Shown here: positions 45,637 through 54,711 of the stretch, in pieces | Numbering within the stretch: position 1 is the stretch's first letter | Layout of the letters: each line of letters starts with the position of its first letter | Program-made: the position numbers and the translations under genes | NCBI RefSeq assembly: GCF_900105125.1 | Contig: NZ_LT629750.1 | Location: 1,860,001-1,924,000, forward strand | Reading direction: 5' to 3' | Length of the DNA stretch: 64,000 nucleotides | Source of the DNA: Bradyrhizobium canariense | Lineage (GTDB): Bacteria; Pseudomonadota; Alphaproteobacteria; Rhizobiales; Xanthobacteraceae | The notes under the pieces: model-generated | Databases searched by the model: none | Seen by the model: the letters and a program-made list of their open reading frames with translations, nothing else | Told to the model about the DNA's origin: nothing

Positions 45637-45650
45637 ATACGCACGCGTAT
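45637..45650. promoter_or_regulatory. Candidate MarR operator ATACGC-AC-GCGTAT
   Basis: A perfect six-base dyad with a two-base centre, overlapped by a wider dyad (GTGCGT at 45622-45627 with ACGCAC at 45639-45644). It lies in the 169-bp region between the divergent regulator and efflux genes. Confidence 0.5.
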
Positions 45651-45737
45651 TATATCTGGTTTCCCTAGGAACCCTTTTAAAGACCCGGTACTTTCTTTTT
45701 TGAACCCACGAGCCGTCCCAGGTAACTACGAGCCATC

Positions 45738-46907
45738 ATGAGCAAATCGCGGACTATCACTTGGGTTTTACTGATCGCCGCCGTCTCGGCTGCGGGCTAT
45801 TACGGCTGGCAACGCTACAGCAACGGCCAGCGCGCGGCAGCCGCGGCCGATGCGCAGAAATCGGCGCGCAACGCCGTTGGCGTCGCGATTGGCACGGTCG
45901 AGAAAACTGACTTTCCGGTTTACCTGACCGGACTCGGAACCGTTCAGGGTTTCAACACCGTGGTGGTGCGAACCCGCGTTGACGGACAGATCGACAAGAT
46001 TGCGTTCAAGGAAGGCCAACTGGTCAACCAGGGCGATCTGCTCGTCGAGATCGATCCGCGGCCATATCAGGCGACGCTCGATCAGGCCAAGGCCAAAAAA
46101 GCTCAGGACCAGGCTAATCTGGCCAACGCCAATCTGGATCTGCAGCGCTACACCCAATTGGGCGAGTTCGCGACCAAGCAGCAGACCGACACCCAGCGCT
46201 CGACGGTTCAGCAGCTGACGGCACAGATCGCCGCGGACGAAGCGGCCATCGCCAACGCGCAGACCCAGCTCGACTATACCGCCATTAAGTCGCCGATCCC
46301 GGGCGTTGCCGGGCTGCGTCAGGTCGACATCGGCAACATCGTCAACGCCTCGACCCAGACCGGCATCGTGACGGTTGCCCAGGTCGAACCGATTGCGGTT
46401 ATTTTCACCGCGCCCGAAGAGCAGTTACCGTATATAATCGAAGCGCAAGCGATCCAGCCGCTCAAGGTCATCGCGATCACGACCGATGGCAAAAAGCCAT
46501 TGGCGGACGGAAAGCTGGCGGTGATCAACAACCAGGTCGACACGACCAGCGGCACCATCCGCCTCAAGGCGGTGTTCGATAACAAGAACCATGTCTTGTG
46601 GCCGGGCCAATCGGTCTCGACCCGGCTGCTGGTGAAGACGCTGAAGGATGCCACCGTGGTTCCGGACGACGCGATCCAGCACAGCACGAACGGCCTGTAT
46701 GCCTATTCGGTCGATCAGGACAACAAGGCGGTGTTGAACAAGGTCAAGGTCAGCCAGTCGATCGACGGGCGTTCCGTCGTCGAGGAAGGGCTGTCCCCGG
46801 GACAGCGCGTGATCACATCGGGCCAGTACAAGGTATCGCCCGGGACGGTCGTTACCTCGGCGGTAGCGAGTTCGGATCCAACTCAATCGAAGGTCCAGCC
46901 TGAATGA
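45738..46907 (+). CDS. RND efflux periplasmic adaptor (MdtA-like)
   Basis: A 389-residue membrane-fusion protein. The N-terminus has an uncleaved or signal-type helix (TWVLLIAAVSAAGYYGW), followed by a lipoyl half (VRTRVDGQIDKIAFKEGQLVNQGDLLVEID near 82-112), a short coiled-coil hairpin, the second lipoyl half (IKSPIPGVAGLRQVDIGNIV) and a beta-barrel. It should link the inner-membrane pump to an outer-membrane channel, not encoded here. Its end overlaps the pump gene by four bases. Confidence 0.93.
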   Translation: MSKSRTITWVLLIAAVSAAGYYGWQRYSNGQRAAAAADAQKSARNAVGVAIGTVEKTDFPVYLTGLGTVQGFNTVVVRTRVDGQIDKIAFKEGQLVNQGDLLVEIDPRPYQATLDQAKAKKAQDQANLANANLDLQRYTQLGEFATKQQTDTQRSTVQQLTAQIAADEAAIANAQTQLDYTAIKSPIPGVAGLRQVDIGNIVNASTQTGIVTVAQVEPIAVIFTAPEEQLPYIIEAQAIQPLKVIAITTDGKKPLADGKLAVINNQVDTTSGTIRLKAVFDNKNHVLWPGQSVSTRLLVKTLKDATVVPDDAIQHSTNGLYAYSVDQDNKAVLNKVKVSQSIDGRSVVEEGLSPGQRVITSGQYKVSPGTVVTSAVASSDPTQSKVQPE

Positions 46908-49900
46908 GCGACGGGATTTCGGCACCCTTTATTCGCTATCCCATCGGCACTTCGTTGATGATGGCGGGCATTTTGTTCGTCGGCCTTGTCGCCTATCCGC
47001 TGCTGCCGGTCGCGCCCCTGCCCCAGGTCGACTTCCCGACCATCCAGATCACCGCGACATTGCCGGGCGGCAGCCCGGAAACCATGGCTTCCTCGGTCGC
47101 GCAGCCGCTGGAGCGGCAGTTCGCTCAGATTCCCGGCATCGCCCAGATGACCTCGACGAGCTACCTGGGAACCGCGGCCGTCACGATCCAGTTCGACCTT
47201 AACCGCAGCATCGACGGCGCCGCCAACGACGTGCAGGGCGCCATCAACGCCGCCAGCGGCCAACTGCCGAAAAGTCTTCCCTCGCCCCCGACCTACCGCA
47301 AGGTTAACCCGGCGGACTCCCCGATCCTGTTGCTGTCGGCGACATCGGATTCGCTGCCTCTGACCACGGTCAGCGACGCGGTCGATGCCCAGCTCGCGCA
47401 GCAGATCAGTCAGATCTCAGGTGTCGCGCAGGTCACCATCGGCGGCCAGCAAAAGCCGTCGATCCGTGTCCAGATCGATCCGGCGAAACTGGTTGACAAG
47501 GGTCTGTCACTCGAAGACGTCCGCACCGTCATTACAAACACAACGGTCGACAGCCCTAAGGGCAATATCGACGGCGCGACGCGGGCCTACACGATCTACG
47601 CCAACGATCAGCTGCTGGACTCCAAGAACTGGAACGACGTCATCATCGCCTACCGCAACGGCGGCCCGTTGCGGATTCGCGATATCGGCAAGGCCGTGAC
47701 CGGACCGGAAGACGCCAAACAGGCGGCCTGGGCCAACGGCAAGCGCGGCGTGTTCCTGGTGGTCTACAAGCAGCCCGGCGCCAACGTCATCGACACCGTG
47801 GACAAGATCAAGTCGCTGCTGCCGCGGCTGGTGGCCGCGATACCGCCGGCGATCAAGATCGAAGTCATCAGCGACCGCACCCAGACCATTCGCGCCGCGG
47901 TTTCGGACGTTCAGTTCACATTGCTGCTGACCATCGCCCTCGTTGTCATGGTCATCTTCGTATTCCTGCGCAGCTTCTGGGCGACGGTCATTCCGACCGT
48001 GACTGTCCCGCTCGCTTTGCTGGGCGCCTGCGCGCTGATGTGGGTATTCGGCTACACGCTCGACAACCTATCGCTGATGGCCTTGACCATCGCTGTCGGG
48101 TTCGTGGTCGACGACGCGATCGTGATGCTGGAAAACATCACGCGCTACATCGAGGAAGGCGAAAAGCCGCTCGCCGCAGCGTTCAAGGGTTCCAGCGAAA
48201 TCGGCTTCACCATCGTGTCGATCAGCGTTTCGCTGGTCGCGGTGCTGATTCCGCTGCTGCTGATGGGCGGCATCATCGGACGGCTGTTCCGCGAGTTCGC
48301 GGTGACCCTGACGATGACGATTTTCGTTTCGATGGTGGTGTCGTTGACGCTGACGCCGATGATGGCGTCCAGATTCCTGCGCGCGCACCATGAAACCAAA
48401 CATGGCCGGTTCTACGCGTGGAGCGAGCGCGGCTTCGACGCGATGCTCCGTGGCTACGAGTACGTCCTCGACATCGCGCTGCGCTGGCGCCTGACCACCC
48501 TTGTAATCTTCTTCGCAACGCTGGGATTGTCGGTCTACCTGTTCATCATCATCCCAAAGGGCTTCTTTCCCCAACAGGACGTCGGCCTGATCAGCGCCAC
48601 ATCCGAAGCCGGACAGGACATTTCCTTCGCCGCCATGGTGAGCAGGCAGGAGGCGCTCGGCAAGATTGTAATGGCCGACCCCGATGTGGCGACGGTCGCG
48701 ATGAATATTGGCGGCAGCGGCCGGGCCGGCAATAACGGCAATATGTTCATTACGCTGAAGCCGCGCGAAGAACGCACGGCAAATGCCATGCAGATCATCT
48801 CGCGGCTGCGCCCCAAGCTCGAAAAGGTCCAGGGCGCGCGGCTCTTCATGCAGGCGGCCCAAGACGTGCGGCTTGGCGGCCGGCCGACACGAACGCAGTT
48901 CGAGTTTACCCTGCAGGATGCCAATCTGGACGAGCTCAACGAATGGGCGCCGAAGATTCTGGCCAAGATGAAGACGCTGCCTGAGTTGCGCGACGTCGCA
49001 ACCGACCAGCAGAGCGAGGGCACCACCCTTCAGTTGAACATCAATCGCGACACCGCCTCGCGCTACGGCATCACGCCGCAGTTGATCGACGATACGCTGT
49101 ACGATGCGTTCGGCCAGCGTGAAGTCACGCAATACTTCACCCAGCTCAACAGCTACCACGTGATCCTGGAAATCCTGCCCGAGCTGCAGCAAAGCCTCGA
49201 TATTCTCAACAAGCTCTATCTCAAGTCGCCGACCACAGGCGATCAGGTTCCGCTGGCGACATTCGCAAACTGGACCAGCGTGCCGGTCCGCCCGCTCTCG
49301 ATCAGCCACCAGGGCCAGTTTCCGGCCATTACCATCAGCTTCAACCTCGGTCAGGGCGTAGCCCTCGGTCAGGCGACCGATTCCGTGCAGAAAGCGATGC
49401 AGGATCTCGGCGCACCCGCCACGCTCAATTCAAGCTTCCAGGGCACGGCGCAGGCATTCCAGCAATCGCTCGGCACCGTGCCGCTGCTGATCATGGCGGC
49501 CCTGGTCGTCGTGTACCTGATCCTTGGCATTCTCTATGAAAGCTACATTCACCCGATCACCATTCTGTCCACGCTGCCCTCGGCCGGCGTCGGGGCGCTG
49601 GCGATCCTGATGGTGTTTGGCTACGACTTCAGCCTGATCGCCTTGATCGGCATCATTCTGCTGATCGGCATCGTCAAGAAGAACGGCATCATGATGGTCG
49701 ACTTCGCGATCTCCGCCGAGCGCGACGAGCATCTGTCACCGGAGGAATCCATCCGCAAGGCGGCGCTGCTGCGGTTTCGTCCGATCATGATGACGACAAT
49801 GGCGGCGATGCTTGGCGGCGTGCCGCTGATGCTGGGCACCGGCACCGGTTCGGAAATTCGCCAGCCGCTTGGTTACGCGATGGTCGGCGGCCTGATCGTA

Positions 49901-50050
49901 AGCCAGGCGCTCACGCTGTTCACGACGCCGGTGGTTTATCTCTATCTGGACAAGCTCTCGAACGCGTTTGCGGGCTGGGGGCGAACCGAGAATGCCGACG
50001 AGGATCGGCACACTGACGAGCACGGCTCGATCAAGGAAGCCGCCGAATAG
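46904..50050 (+). CDS. RND multidrug efflux permease (MdtB/MdtC-like)
   Basis: A 1048-residue inner-membrane pump with 12 transmembrane helices and two large periplasmic loops (after helices 1 and 7). The proton-relay aspartates are in VGFVVDDAIVMLENI near residue 400, and the second relay helix holds LIGIVKKNGIMMVDFAI near 925. The opening SAPFIRYPIGTSLMM is typical of the MdtB/MdtC/MuxB group. A single pump gene is present, so a homotrimer is likely. It is coupled to the adaptor gene and ends at a hairpin terminator. Confidence 0.94.
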   Translation: MSDGISAPFIRYPIGTSLMMAGILFVGLVAYPLLPVAPLPQVDFPTIQITATLPGGSPETMASSVAQPLERQFAQIPGIAQMTSTSYLGTAAVTIQFDLNRSIDGAANDVQGAINAASGQLPKSLPSPPTYRKVNPADSPILLLSATSDSLPLTTVSDAVDAQLAQQISQISGVAQVTIGGQQKPSIRVQIDPAKLVDKGLSLEDVRTVITNTTVDSPKGNIDGATRAYTIYANDQLLDSKNWNDVIIAYRNGGPLRIRDIGKAVTGPEDAKQAAWANGKRGVFLVVYKQPGANVIDTVDKIKSLLPRLVAAIPPAIKIEVISDRTQTIRAAVSDVQFTLLLTIALVVMVIFVFLRSFWATVIPTVTVPLALLGACALMWVFGYTLDNLSLMALTIAVGFVVDDAIVMLENITRYIEEGEKPLAAAFKGSSEIGFTIVSISVSLVAVLIPLLLMGGIIGRLFREFAVTLTMTIFVSMVVSLTLTPMMASRFLRAHHETKHGRFYAWSERGFDAMLRGYEYVLDIALRWRLTTLVIFFATLGLSVYLFIIIPKGFFPQQDVGLISATSEAGQDISFAAMVSRQEALGKIVMADPDVATVAMNIGGSGRAGNNGNMFITLKPREERTANAMQIISRLRPKLEKVQGARLFMQAAQDVRLGGRPTRTQFEFTLQDANLDELNEWAPKILAKMKTLPELRDVATDQQSEGTTLQLNINRDTASRYGITPQLIDDTLYDAFGQREVTQYFTQLNSYHVILEILPELQQSLDILNKLYLKSPTTGDQVPLATFANWTSVPVRPLSISHQGQFPAITISFNLGQGVALGQATDSVQKAMQDLGAPATLNSSFQGTAQAFQQSLGTVPLLIMAALVVVYLILGILYESYIHPITILSTLPSAGVGALAILMVFGYDFSLIALIGIILLIGIVKKNGIMMVDFAISAERDEHLSPEESIRKAALLRFRPIMMTTMAAMLGGVPLMLGTGTGSEIRQPLGYAMVGGLIVSQALTLFTTPVVYLYLDKLSNAFAGWGRTENADEDRHTDEHGSIKEAAE

Positions 50051-50055
50051 CTCGA

Positions 50056-50079
50056 CGCCGGCCGCGCGCCGGCGGTTTT
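50056..50079 (+). terminator. Rho-independent terminator of the efflux operon
   Basis: A seven-base perfect stem (CGCCGGC/GCCGGCG) with a CGCGC loop and a following GTTTTCTT lies six bases after the pump's stop, immediately before the convergent arylsulfatase stop. Confidence 0.8.
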
Positions 50080-50080
50080 C

Positions 50081-52369
50081 TTATTGCCGAGCCATCTCGG
50101 CATTCCCGACATGATCGCCGTCGAGATTCTGGTCACTGTGCATGGCGACCGTTACCCGAAGCAGTCGTCCGGTGAATTCGAACGGCGCGTCATAATGCGA
50201 CACCGGGCTGCCGCGGTCGCGCCCGATGTCGAGACCGGACCACGAAATCAAATTGTGGAAGCCCAACTGGGTCTTGAGCGAGCCCGCGGGCTCGCCATCG
50301 ATCAGAAGCGTGTAGGCACTGACGCCCGTGCGCGAGCCCTTGGCTGGCGGCTCCTGGCGCACCATGCGCTCGACGCGAACGCCGAGCCGGTGCGCGCCGG
50401 CCGGAATCTTGCGGTCCGAGCTGACGATCTCATGGCCGCCGCCGATATTGAGGTCGTGCACCAGCAGACCGTCCTTGACGTAGAGGCTGTAGCCCGAGGT
50501 CGCGTCGCCATGCGAGATCAGAACGCCTTCCGCGCCGGCCTCATCAATCTCGACACGGGCTTCGATGGTGTAGCTGCGGCTGCGCACATCGGGCGCGACA
50601 TCGGTCGGCACATGCCCCATGCCGGCGTGGAACACGAAGCTGTTGCGCGCGCCCTGAAATCGTGCGGCATTCTCGGCAAAGCGCGGCCCGAACCGGTCAT
50701 CAAGCGGCAGCACGTTGTGCTTCTCGGCCTCGCTCCACCATAGCCTGATCAATTCGGCGAGCCGTTCCGGCTCTTTCGCCGCGAGGTCATCCACTTCCGA
50801 GAAATCCTTCTCGAGGTGGAAGAGCTCCCATTTGTCGTTTTCGAACGGCGTACCCGGCGGATGATAGGAGACCGCCTTCCAGCCGTTGTGCCAAAGGCCG
50901 CGATGCCCGAACATCTCGAAATATTGCGGCGACGACTTCGAGGGCGCCGCAGCGTTCACGATCGAGCGCGCGAAACTTTCGCCTTCGATCGGCATTTGGG
51001 CGCAGCCCGCGATCTCCCTGGGCGCGTTGATGCCGACCAGGTCGAGCAAGGTCGGCACCAGATCGCTGGCATGAACGAACTGATGGCGCATTTCGCCCTT
51101 GGCTGCGACGTGCTTCGGCCAGGACATCACGAAGGGATCGCGAATGCCGCCGCCATGGGTGTTCTGCTTGTAGCGACGCAGCGGCGTGTTGGAAGCCATC
51201 GCCCAGCCGTGCGGAAAATTGGTATGCGAATCCGGGCCGCCGATGTCGTCAAGTCTGCGCAATTTTTCCGGCATCAGCTCCGGCCTGAAATTGTAAGGCC
51301 CCATCGCGTTGACGAAGCCCAGCGGACCGCCTTCCTGGCTCGCGCCGTTATCGGACAGCACCAGAATCAGCGTGTTGTCGCGAATACCCGACTTTTCGAG
51401 GAAGGCGATCAGCCGTGCCAAATGCCGGTCGGCATGATCGAGCATGCCGGCAAAGGCCGATTGCAGCCGCGTGAACACGCGCTTCTCATCCGCGCTGTGC
51501 TCGTCCCAGGCTTTCACGCCATCATTGCGCCCCGGCATCTTGGTCTCTTGCGGCACGATCCCCATCGCCTTCTGCCGCGCCAGACGTTGTTCACGCTCGA
51601 TATCCCAACCATGCGCGAAAACCTCGTCGTATCCCCTAATGATATCGGCGGGTGCCTGATGCGGAGCATGGCAGGCTCCGAAAGCAAGCCAGGTCAGCCA
51701 GGGCAGATCAGGACGGTCGGCGATGTGGTCAGCGATGAAGCGGATCGATTGATCGACCAGATCCGCAGTCAGATGGTAGCCGTCGGCATAGCTCCCGGGC
51801 GGATCGATGTGGGTGTTGTCGGAAACGAGCTCCGGCGCGTACTGATCGGTCTCGGCGTCCAGAAAGCCGTAGAAGCGATCGAACCCGCGGCCGAGCGGCC
51901 AGCCGTCGAACGGCCCGGTGGCGCCGCTTTCGGTCAGCGGCGTGACATGCCATTTGCCGACCATGTAGTTGCGATAGGCGTGGACCCGCAACATTTCCGC
52001 CAGCGTGCCGGCTTCGCGAGCGATCTTGCCGCGATAGCCGGGATAGCCGCTGTCGAAATTGGCGAGGCAGCCGACGCCGACGGAATGGTGGTTGCGCCCG
52101 GTCAACAGCGCAGCGCGCGTGGTCGAGCACATCGCGGTGGTGTGAAAGCCGCTGTAGCGCAGGCCCCTGGCGGCAAGCCTGTCGATGGTCGGTGTCTTGA
52201 TCGGTGAGCCGTAACAACCGAAATCGGAGAAGCCGACATCGTCGAACAGAACCACGAGAATATTGGGTGCGCCGGCTGGCGGCTTGGCCGTGGGCGGCCA
52301 CCAGGGCTTCGAGCCGGCGACTGTTTTGCCGATCGTACCGCGAAATGACGTATCGCTGCCTGCGCTCAT
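50081..52369 (-). CDS. Arylsulfatase
   Basis: A 762-residue sulfatase that should hydrolyse sulfate esters. The metal-binding opening NILVVLFDDVGFSDFGCYG (about 35-53) and the active-site region MCSTTRAALLTGRNHH (about 80-95) are present. The formylglycine motif CxPxR is CSTTR here, with threonine for proline. The HVTPLTE and HDG-like regions follow; the last 200 residues form a jelly-roll domain (YTIEARVEIDEAGAEGVLISHG). No signal peptide is seen, suggesting a cytoplasmic enzyme. It is divergent from the TetR gene. Confidence 0.9.
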   Translation of the reverse strand: MSAGSDTSFRGTIGKTVAGSKPWWPPTAKPPAGAPNILVVLFDDVGFSDFGCYGSPIKTPTIDRLAARGLRYSGFHTTAMCSTTRAALLTGRNHHSVGVGCLANFDSGYPGYRGKIAREAGTLAEMLRVHAYRNYMVGKWHVTPLTESGATGPFDGWPLGRGFDRFYGFLDAETDQYAPELVSDNTHIDPPGSYADGYHLTADLVDQSIRFIADHIADRPDLPWLTWLAFGACHAPHQAPADIIRGYDEVFAHGWDIEREQRLARQKAMGIVPQETKMPGRNDGVKAWDEHSADEKRVFTRLQSAFAGMLDHADRHLARLIAFLEKSGIRDNTLILVLSDNGASQEGGPLGFVNAMGPYNFRPELMPEKLRRLDDIGGPDSHTNFPHGWAMASNTPLRRYKQNTHGGGIRDPFVMSWPKHVAAKGEMRHQFVHASDLVPTLLDLVGINAPREIAGCAQMPIEGESFARSIVNAAAPSKSSPQYFEMFGHRGLWHNGWKAVSYHPPGTPFENDKWELFHLEKDFSEVDDLAAKEPERLAELIRLWWSEAEKHNVLPLDDRFGPRFAENAARFQGARNSFVFHAGMGHVPTDVAPDVRSRSYTIEARVEIDEAGAEGVLISHGDATSGYSLYVKDGLLVHDLNIGGGHEIVSSDRKIPAGAHRLGVRVERMVRQEPPAKGSRTGVSAYTLLIDGEPAGSLKTQLGFHNLISWSGLDIGRDRGSPVSHYDAPFEFTGRLLRVTVAMHSDQNLDGDHVGNAEMARQ

Positions 52370-52454
52370 GGGTCCGCTCCCTCATTAGCGTCCGGGGCTG
52401 CCCCGGCTCGCCTCCACGCGGGCCAAGCCGCGGGGGGCAATCAATTTGCCTAAT

Positions 52455-52480
52455 ATCATAATCCGAATTATCATTATGAT
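52455..52480. promoter_or_regulatory. Candidate TetR operator
   Basis: A perfect eight-base inverted repeat, ATCATAAT (52455-52462) and ATTATGAT (52473-52480), with a ten-base spacer that itself holds ATTAT pairing with ATAAT. It lies between the divergent arylsulfatase and TetR genes and ends 15 bp before the TetR start. Confidence 0.55.
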
Positions 52481-52494
52481 TACTTCACCTGGAG

Positions 52495-53205
52495 ATGCAA
52501 CATCCGATGCAGGCCCGATCAGGAGATTTTGACCTTCCTGGCGTCACGCCGTCGCGGCAGAAGCGGAGCCGCGAGACCACGCTGGCGCTGTTACGGGCCG
52601 GCGCGGACATGCTGCAAAGGCGCAGCCTCACGGAATTGTCGATCGAGGCCCTGTGCGCTGAGGTCGGCGCAACCGTCGGCGCGTTCTACAGCCGTTTCGA
52701 GAGCAAGGAGGCTTACTTCAACGTGCTCATGGAACTTGCCGCGCGTGACGGCCAGAGCACGCTGTCGCGGCCGGCACAAAGCGAACGGCTGGCGAACGCA
52801 GATCTTGCCGAGCTATGCGACCTGCTCGTCAGGGGGATGATCGGCTGGGCTCGAAGGCATGAAGGCGTCTTGCGCGCCGCGCTTCAGCATGACGATACGC
52901 GACCGGACAAGTGGTCCCCCTTCAAGGGATTGGCGCGTGCGTCCGTGGCCCACGCCACGCCTCTCCTGCTCCGCGCCATGGGCAAAGGTCGCAAGGCCGC
53001 GAAGACACGCAGCATCGCCTTTGGTTATCAGGTGGTATTGGGAACGCTGGTCAACGCCATCCTCAACGATCCCGGACCGCTGTCCCTGCGCGAGCGCGAG
53101 ATGGAGTCCCGACTGAGCGGCTGCCTGTTGCTGCTGCTTGAGGCCGAGATGAAAGCAACGCCATCAGTGGCTTCCGTCCGCAATTCCGGCAACCGCAGGA
53201 AATGA
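52495..53205 (+). CDS. TetR-family transcriptional regulator
   Basis: A 236-residue regulator with a helix-turn-helix at about 45-70 (SIEALCAEVGATVGAFYSRFESKEAYF in pieces) after a basic N-terminus (SRQKRSRETTLALL). The C-terminal ligand domain is of average size. GGAG touches the first ATG, so initiation at the second ATG (52507) is equally possible. It probably represses the arylsulfatase gene and itself through the inverted repeat between them. Confidence 0.88.
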   Translation: MQHPMQARSGDFDLPGVTPSRQKRSRETTLALLRAGADMLQRRSLTELSIEALCAEVGATVGAFYSRFESKEAYFNVLMELAARDGQSTLSRPAQSERLANADLAELCDLLVRGMIGWARRHEGVLRAALQHDDTRPDKWSPFKGLARASVAHATPLLLRAMGKGRKAAKTRSIAFGYQVVLGTLVNAILNDPGPLSLREREMESRLSGCLLLLLEAEMKATPSVASVRNSGNRRK

Positions 53206-53227
53206 GCCGATCGCCGGTCTTCGCGCA

Positions 53228-53947
53228 TCAGCCGGCGCCGAGATAGGCCCGCTGCACCTGCGGATCCTCGGCGAGTGCGGTCGCGGTGCCCGACAACACG
53301 CTTTTACCGACCTGCAATACGGTTGCGAAGTCCGAGACTTCGAGCGCCAGTTCGATCGACTGCTCGGCGAGCAGGATCGTCAGCCCTTCCTTGTGCAGCC
53401 GGCCGAACGTCTCATACATCGACTCCACCACCGCCGGCGCAAGGCCGAGCGACGGCTCGTCCAGCATCAATAGTTTGGGATCGCTCATCAGCGCCCGTCC
53501 CACCGCCAGCATCTGCCGCTCGCCGCCGGACATCGTGCCAGCGCGCTGGCTGCGCCGCTCGGCGAGCCTCGGAAAGATTTCGTAAACGCGCTCGAGCAGG
53601 CTTGCCGTGCGCGACTTGTCGCGCAGCGGCGTCGCGCCAAGCAGAAGATTGTTCTCGACGCTTTGCTGCACGAACAGCCGCCAGCCTTCCGGCGACAATG
53701 CGAGGCCCTTGCGCACGATCGCAAACGCGGGCTGTCCGCCGATCTCCTGTCCCTGAAACGCGATCGACCCGGAATGCACCGGAATCAGTCCGGCAATGGC
53801 GTTGAGCGTGGTGGTTTTGCCGCCGCCGTTGGAACCGAGCAGCGCCACGACGCTGCCTTCGGGCACTTCCAGCGAAACGTCGGACACGCCGATCAGGTCG
53901 CCGTAATGAACCTCCAGATGCTCGATCTTGAGCAAGGGCGCGCTCAT
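53228..53947 (-). CDS. livF: Branched-chain amino-acid ABC transporter ATPase LivF
   Basis: A 239-residue ATPase with Walker A LLGSNGGGKTTTLNAIAG near residues 35-52, signature MSGGERQMLAVGRALM near 138-153, Walker B LLMLDEPSLGLAP and H-loop LAEQSIELALEVSD. The LAEQ form of the H-loop and the length are typical of LivF. It overlaps livG by four bases and is the last gene of the leftward liv operon. Confidence 0.93.
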   Translation of the reverse strand: MSAPLLKIEHLEVHYGDLIGVSDVSLEVPEGSVVALLGSNGGGKTTTLNAIAGLIPVHSGSIAFQGQEIGGQPAFAIVRKGLALSPEGWRLFVQQSVENNLLLGATPLRDKSRTASLLERVYEIFPRLAERRSQRAGTMSGGERQMLAVGRALMSDPKLLMLDEPSLGLAPAVVESMYETFGRLHKEGLTILLAEQSIELALEVSDFATVLQVGKSVLSGTATALAEDPQVQRAYLGAG

Positions 53948-54711
53948 GTCGCGGGTCCGCCCATCAGCTCGATCGGCGTATGCCCCGCAGCTGCCTTGGC
54001 CGCGCGTTTGCCGAGATAGGCTTCAATAACCGCCGGATTGGTCGTGACCTCGCGCGGGCTGCCGCGCGCGATCTCCTTGCCCTGATGAAACACCACGACG
54101 CGCGTCGCCAGCGACATGATGACTTCCATGATGTGCTCGACAATCACCAGCGTCACGCCGGAGCGATGGATATCGCGCACCAGATCGATGGCCAGTTGCA
54201 CCTCGCGCTGCGTAAGGCCGGCCATGGCTTCATCGAGCAGGAGAACTTTTGGCTCGGTCGCGAGCGCGCGGGCGATTTCAAGCCGCTTGCGGCCGGGCGT
54301 CCCGAGCGACCGCGCCGGTGCATCCGCCAGCTTGCTCAAGCCGACGCGCTGCAGCACCGCGCGGGCTTTGGTCTCTGCTTCCGAGCGATGGGAGGTACGA
54401 AGAAACGCGCCGATCATCACGTTCTCCAGCACCGTCATGCCTTCGAAGGTCTGAGGCACCTGGAATGAACGGACGAGGCCGAGATCTGCCCGGGCTTCCG
54501 GTGTCGCGTCGGTGATGTCCTGGCCCTGGAACAGCACCTTGCCGGACGTCGTCTGCAGGTCGCCGGTCAGGCAGTTGAAAAATGTGGATTTGCCGGCTCC
54601 ATTCGGTCCGATCAGCCCGAGCACGTCGCCCTGCTCGAGCGTGACCGAAGCCGCGTCGACCGCCTTGAAGCTGCCAAAGGCCTTGGTGACGCTGCGCGCT
54701 TCAAGGAGCAT
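53944..54711 (-). CDS. livG: Branched-chain amino-acid ABC transporter ATPase LivG
   Basis: A 255-residue ATPase with Walker A GLIGPNGAGKSTFFNCLTG near 32-50, Walker B LLLDEAMAGL near 160-169 and H-loop IVEHIMEVIMSL. The signature region reads LGTPGRKRLEIARAL, with T-P-G in place of the usual S-G-G. The FNCLTG after Walker A is typical of LivG. It overlaps livM by 11 bases and livF by four. Confidence 0.92.
   Translation of the reverse strand: MLLEARSVTKAFGSFKAVDAASVTLEQGDVLGLIGPNGAGKSTFFNCLTGDLQTTSGKVLFQGQDITDATPEARADLGLVRSFQVPQTFEGMTVLENVMIGAFLRTSHRSEAETKARAVLQRVGLSKLADAPARSLGTPGRKRLEIARALATEPKVLLLDEAMAGLTQREVQLAIDLVRDIHRSGVTLVIVEHIMEVIMSLATRVVVFHQGKEIARGSPREVTTNPAVIEAYLGKRAAKAAAGHTPIELMGGPAT

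Noticed and set aside
50816..52207. About 460-codon open frame opposite the arylsulfatase gene
   Set aside because: Antisense shadow of a gene with intact sulfatase motifs.
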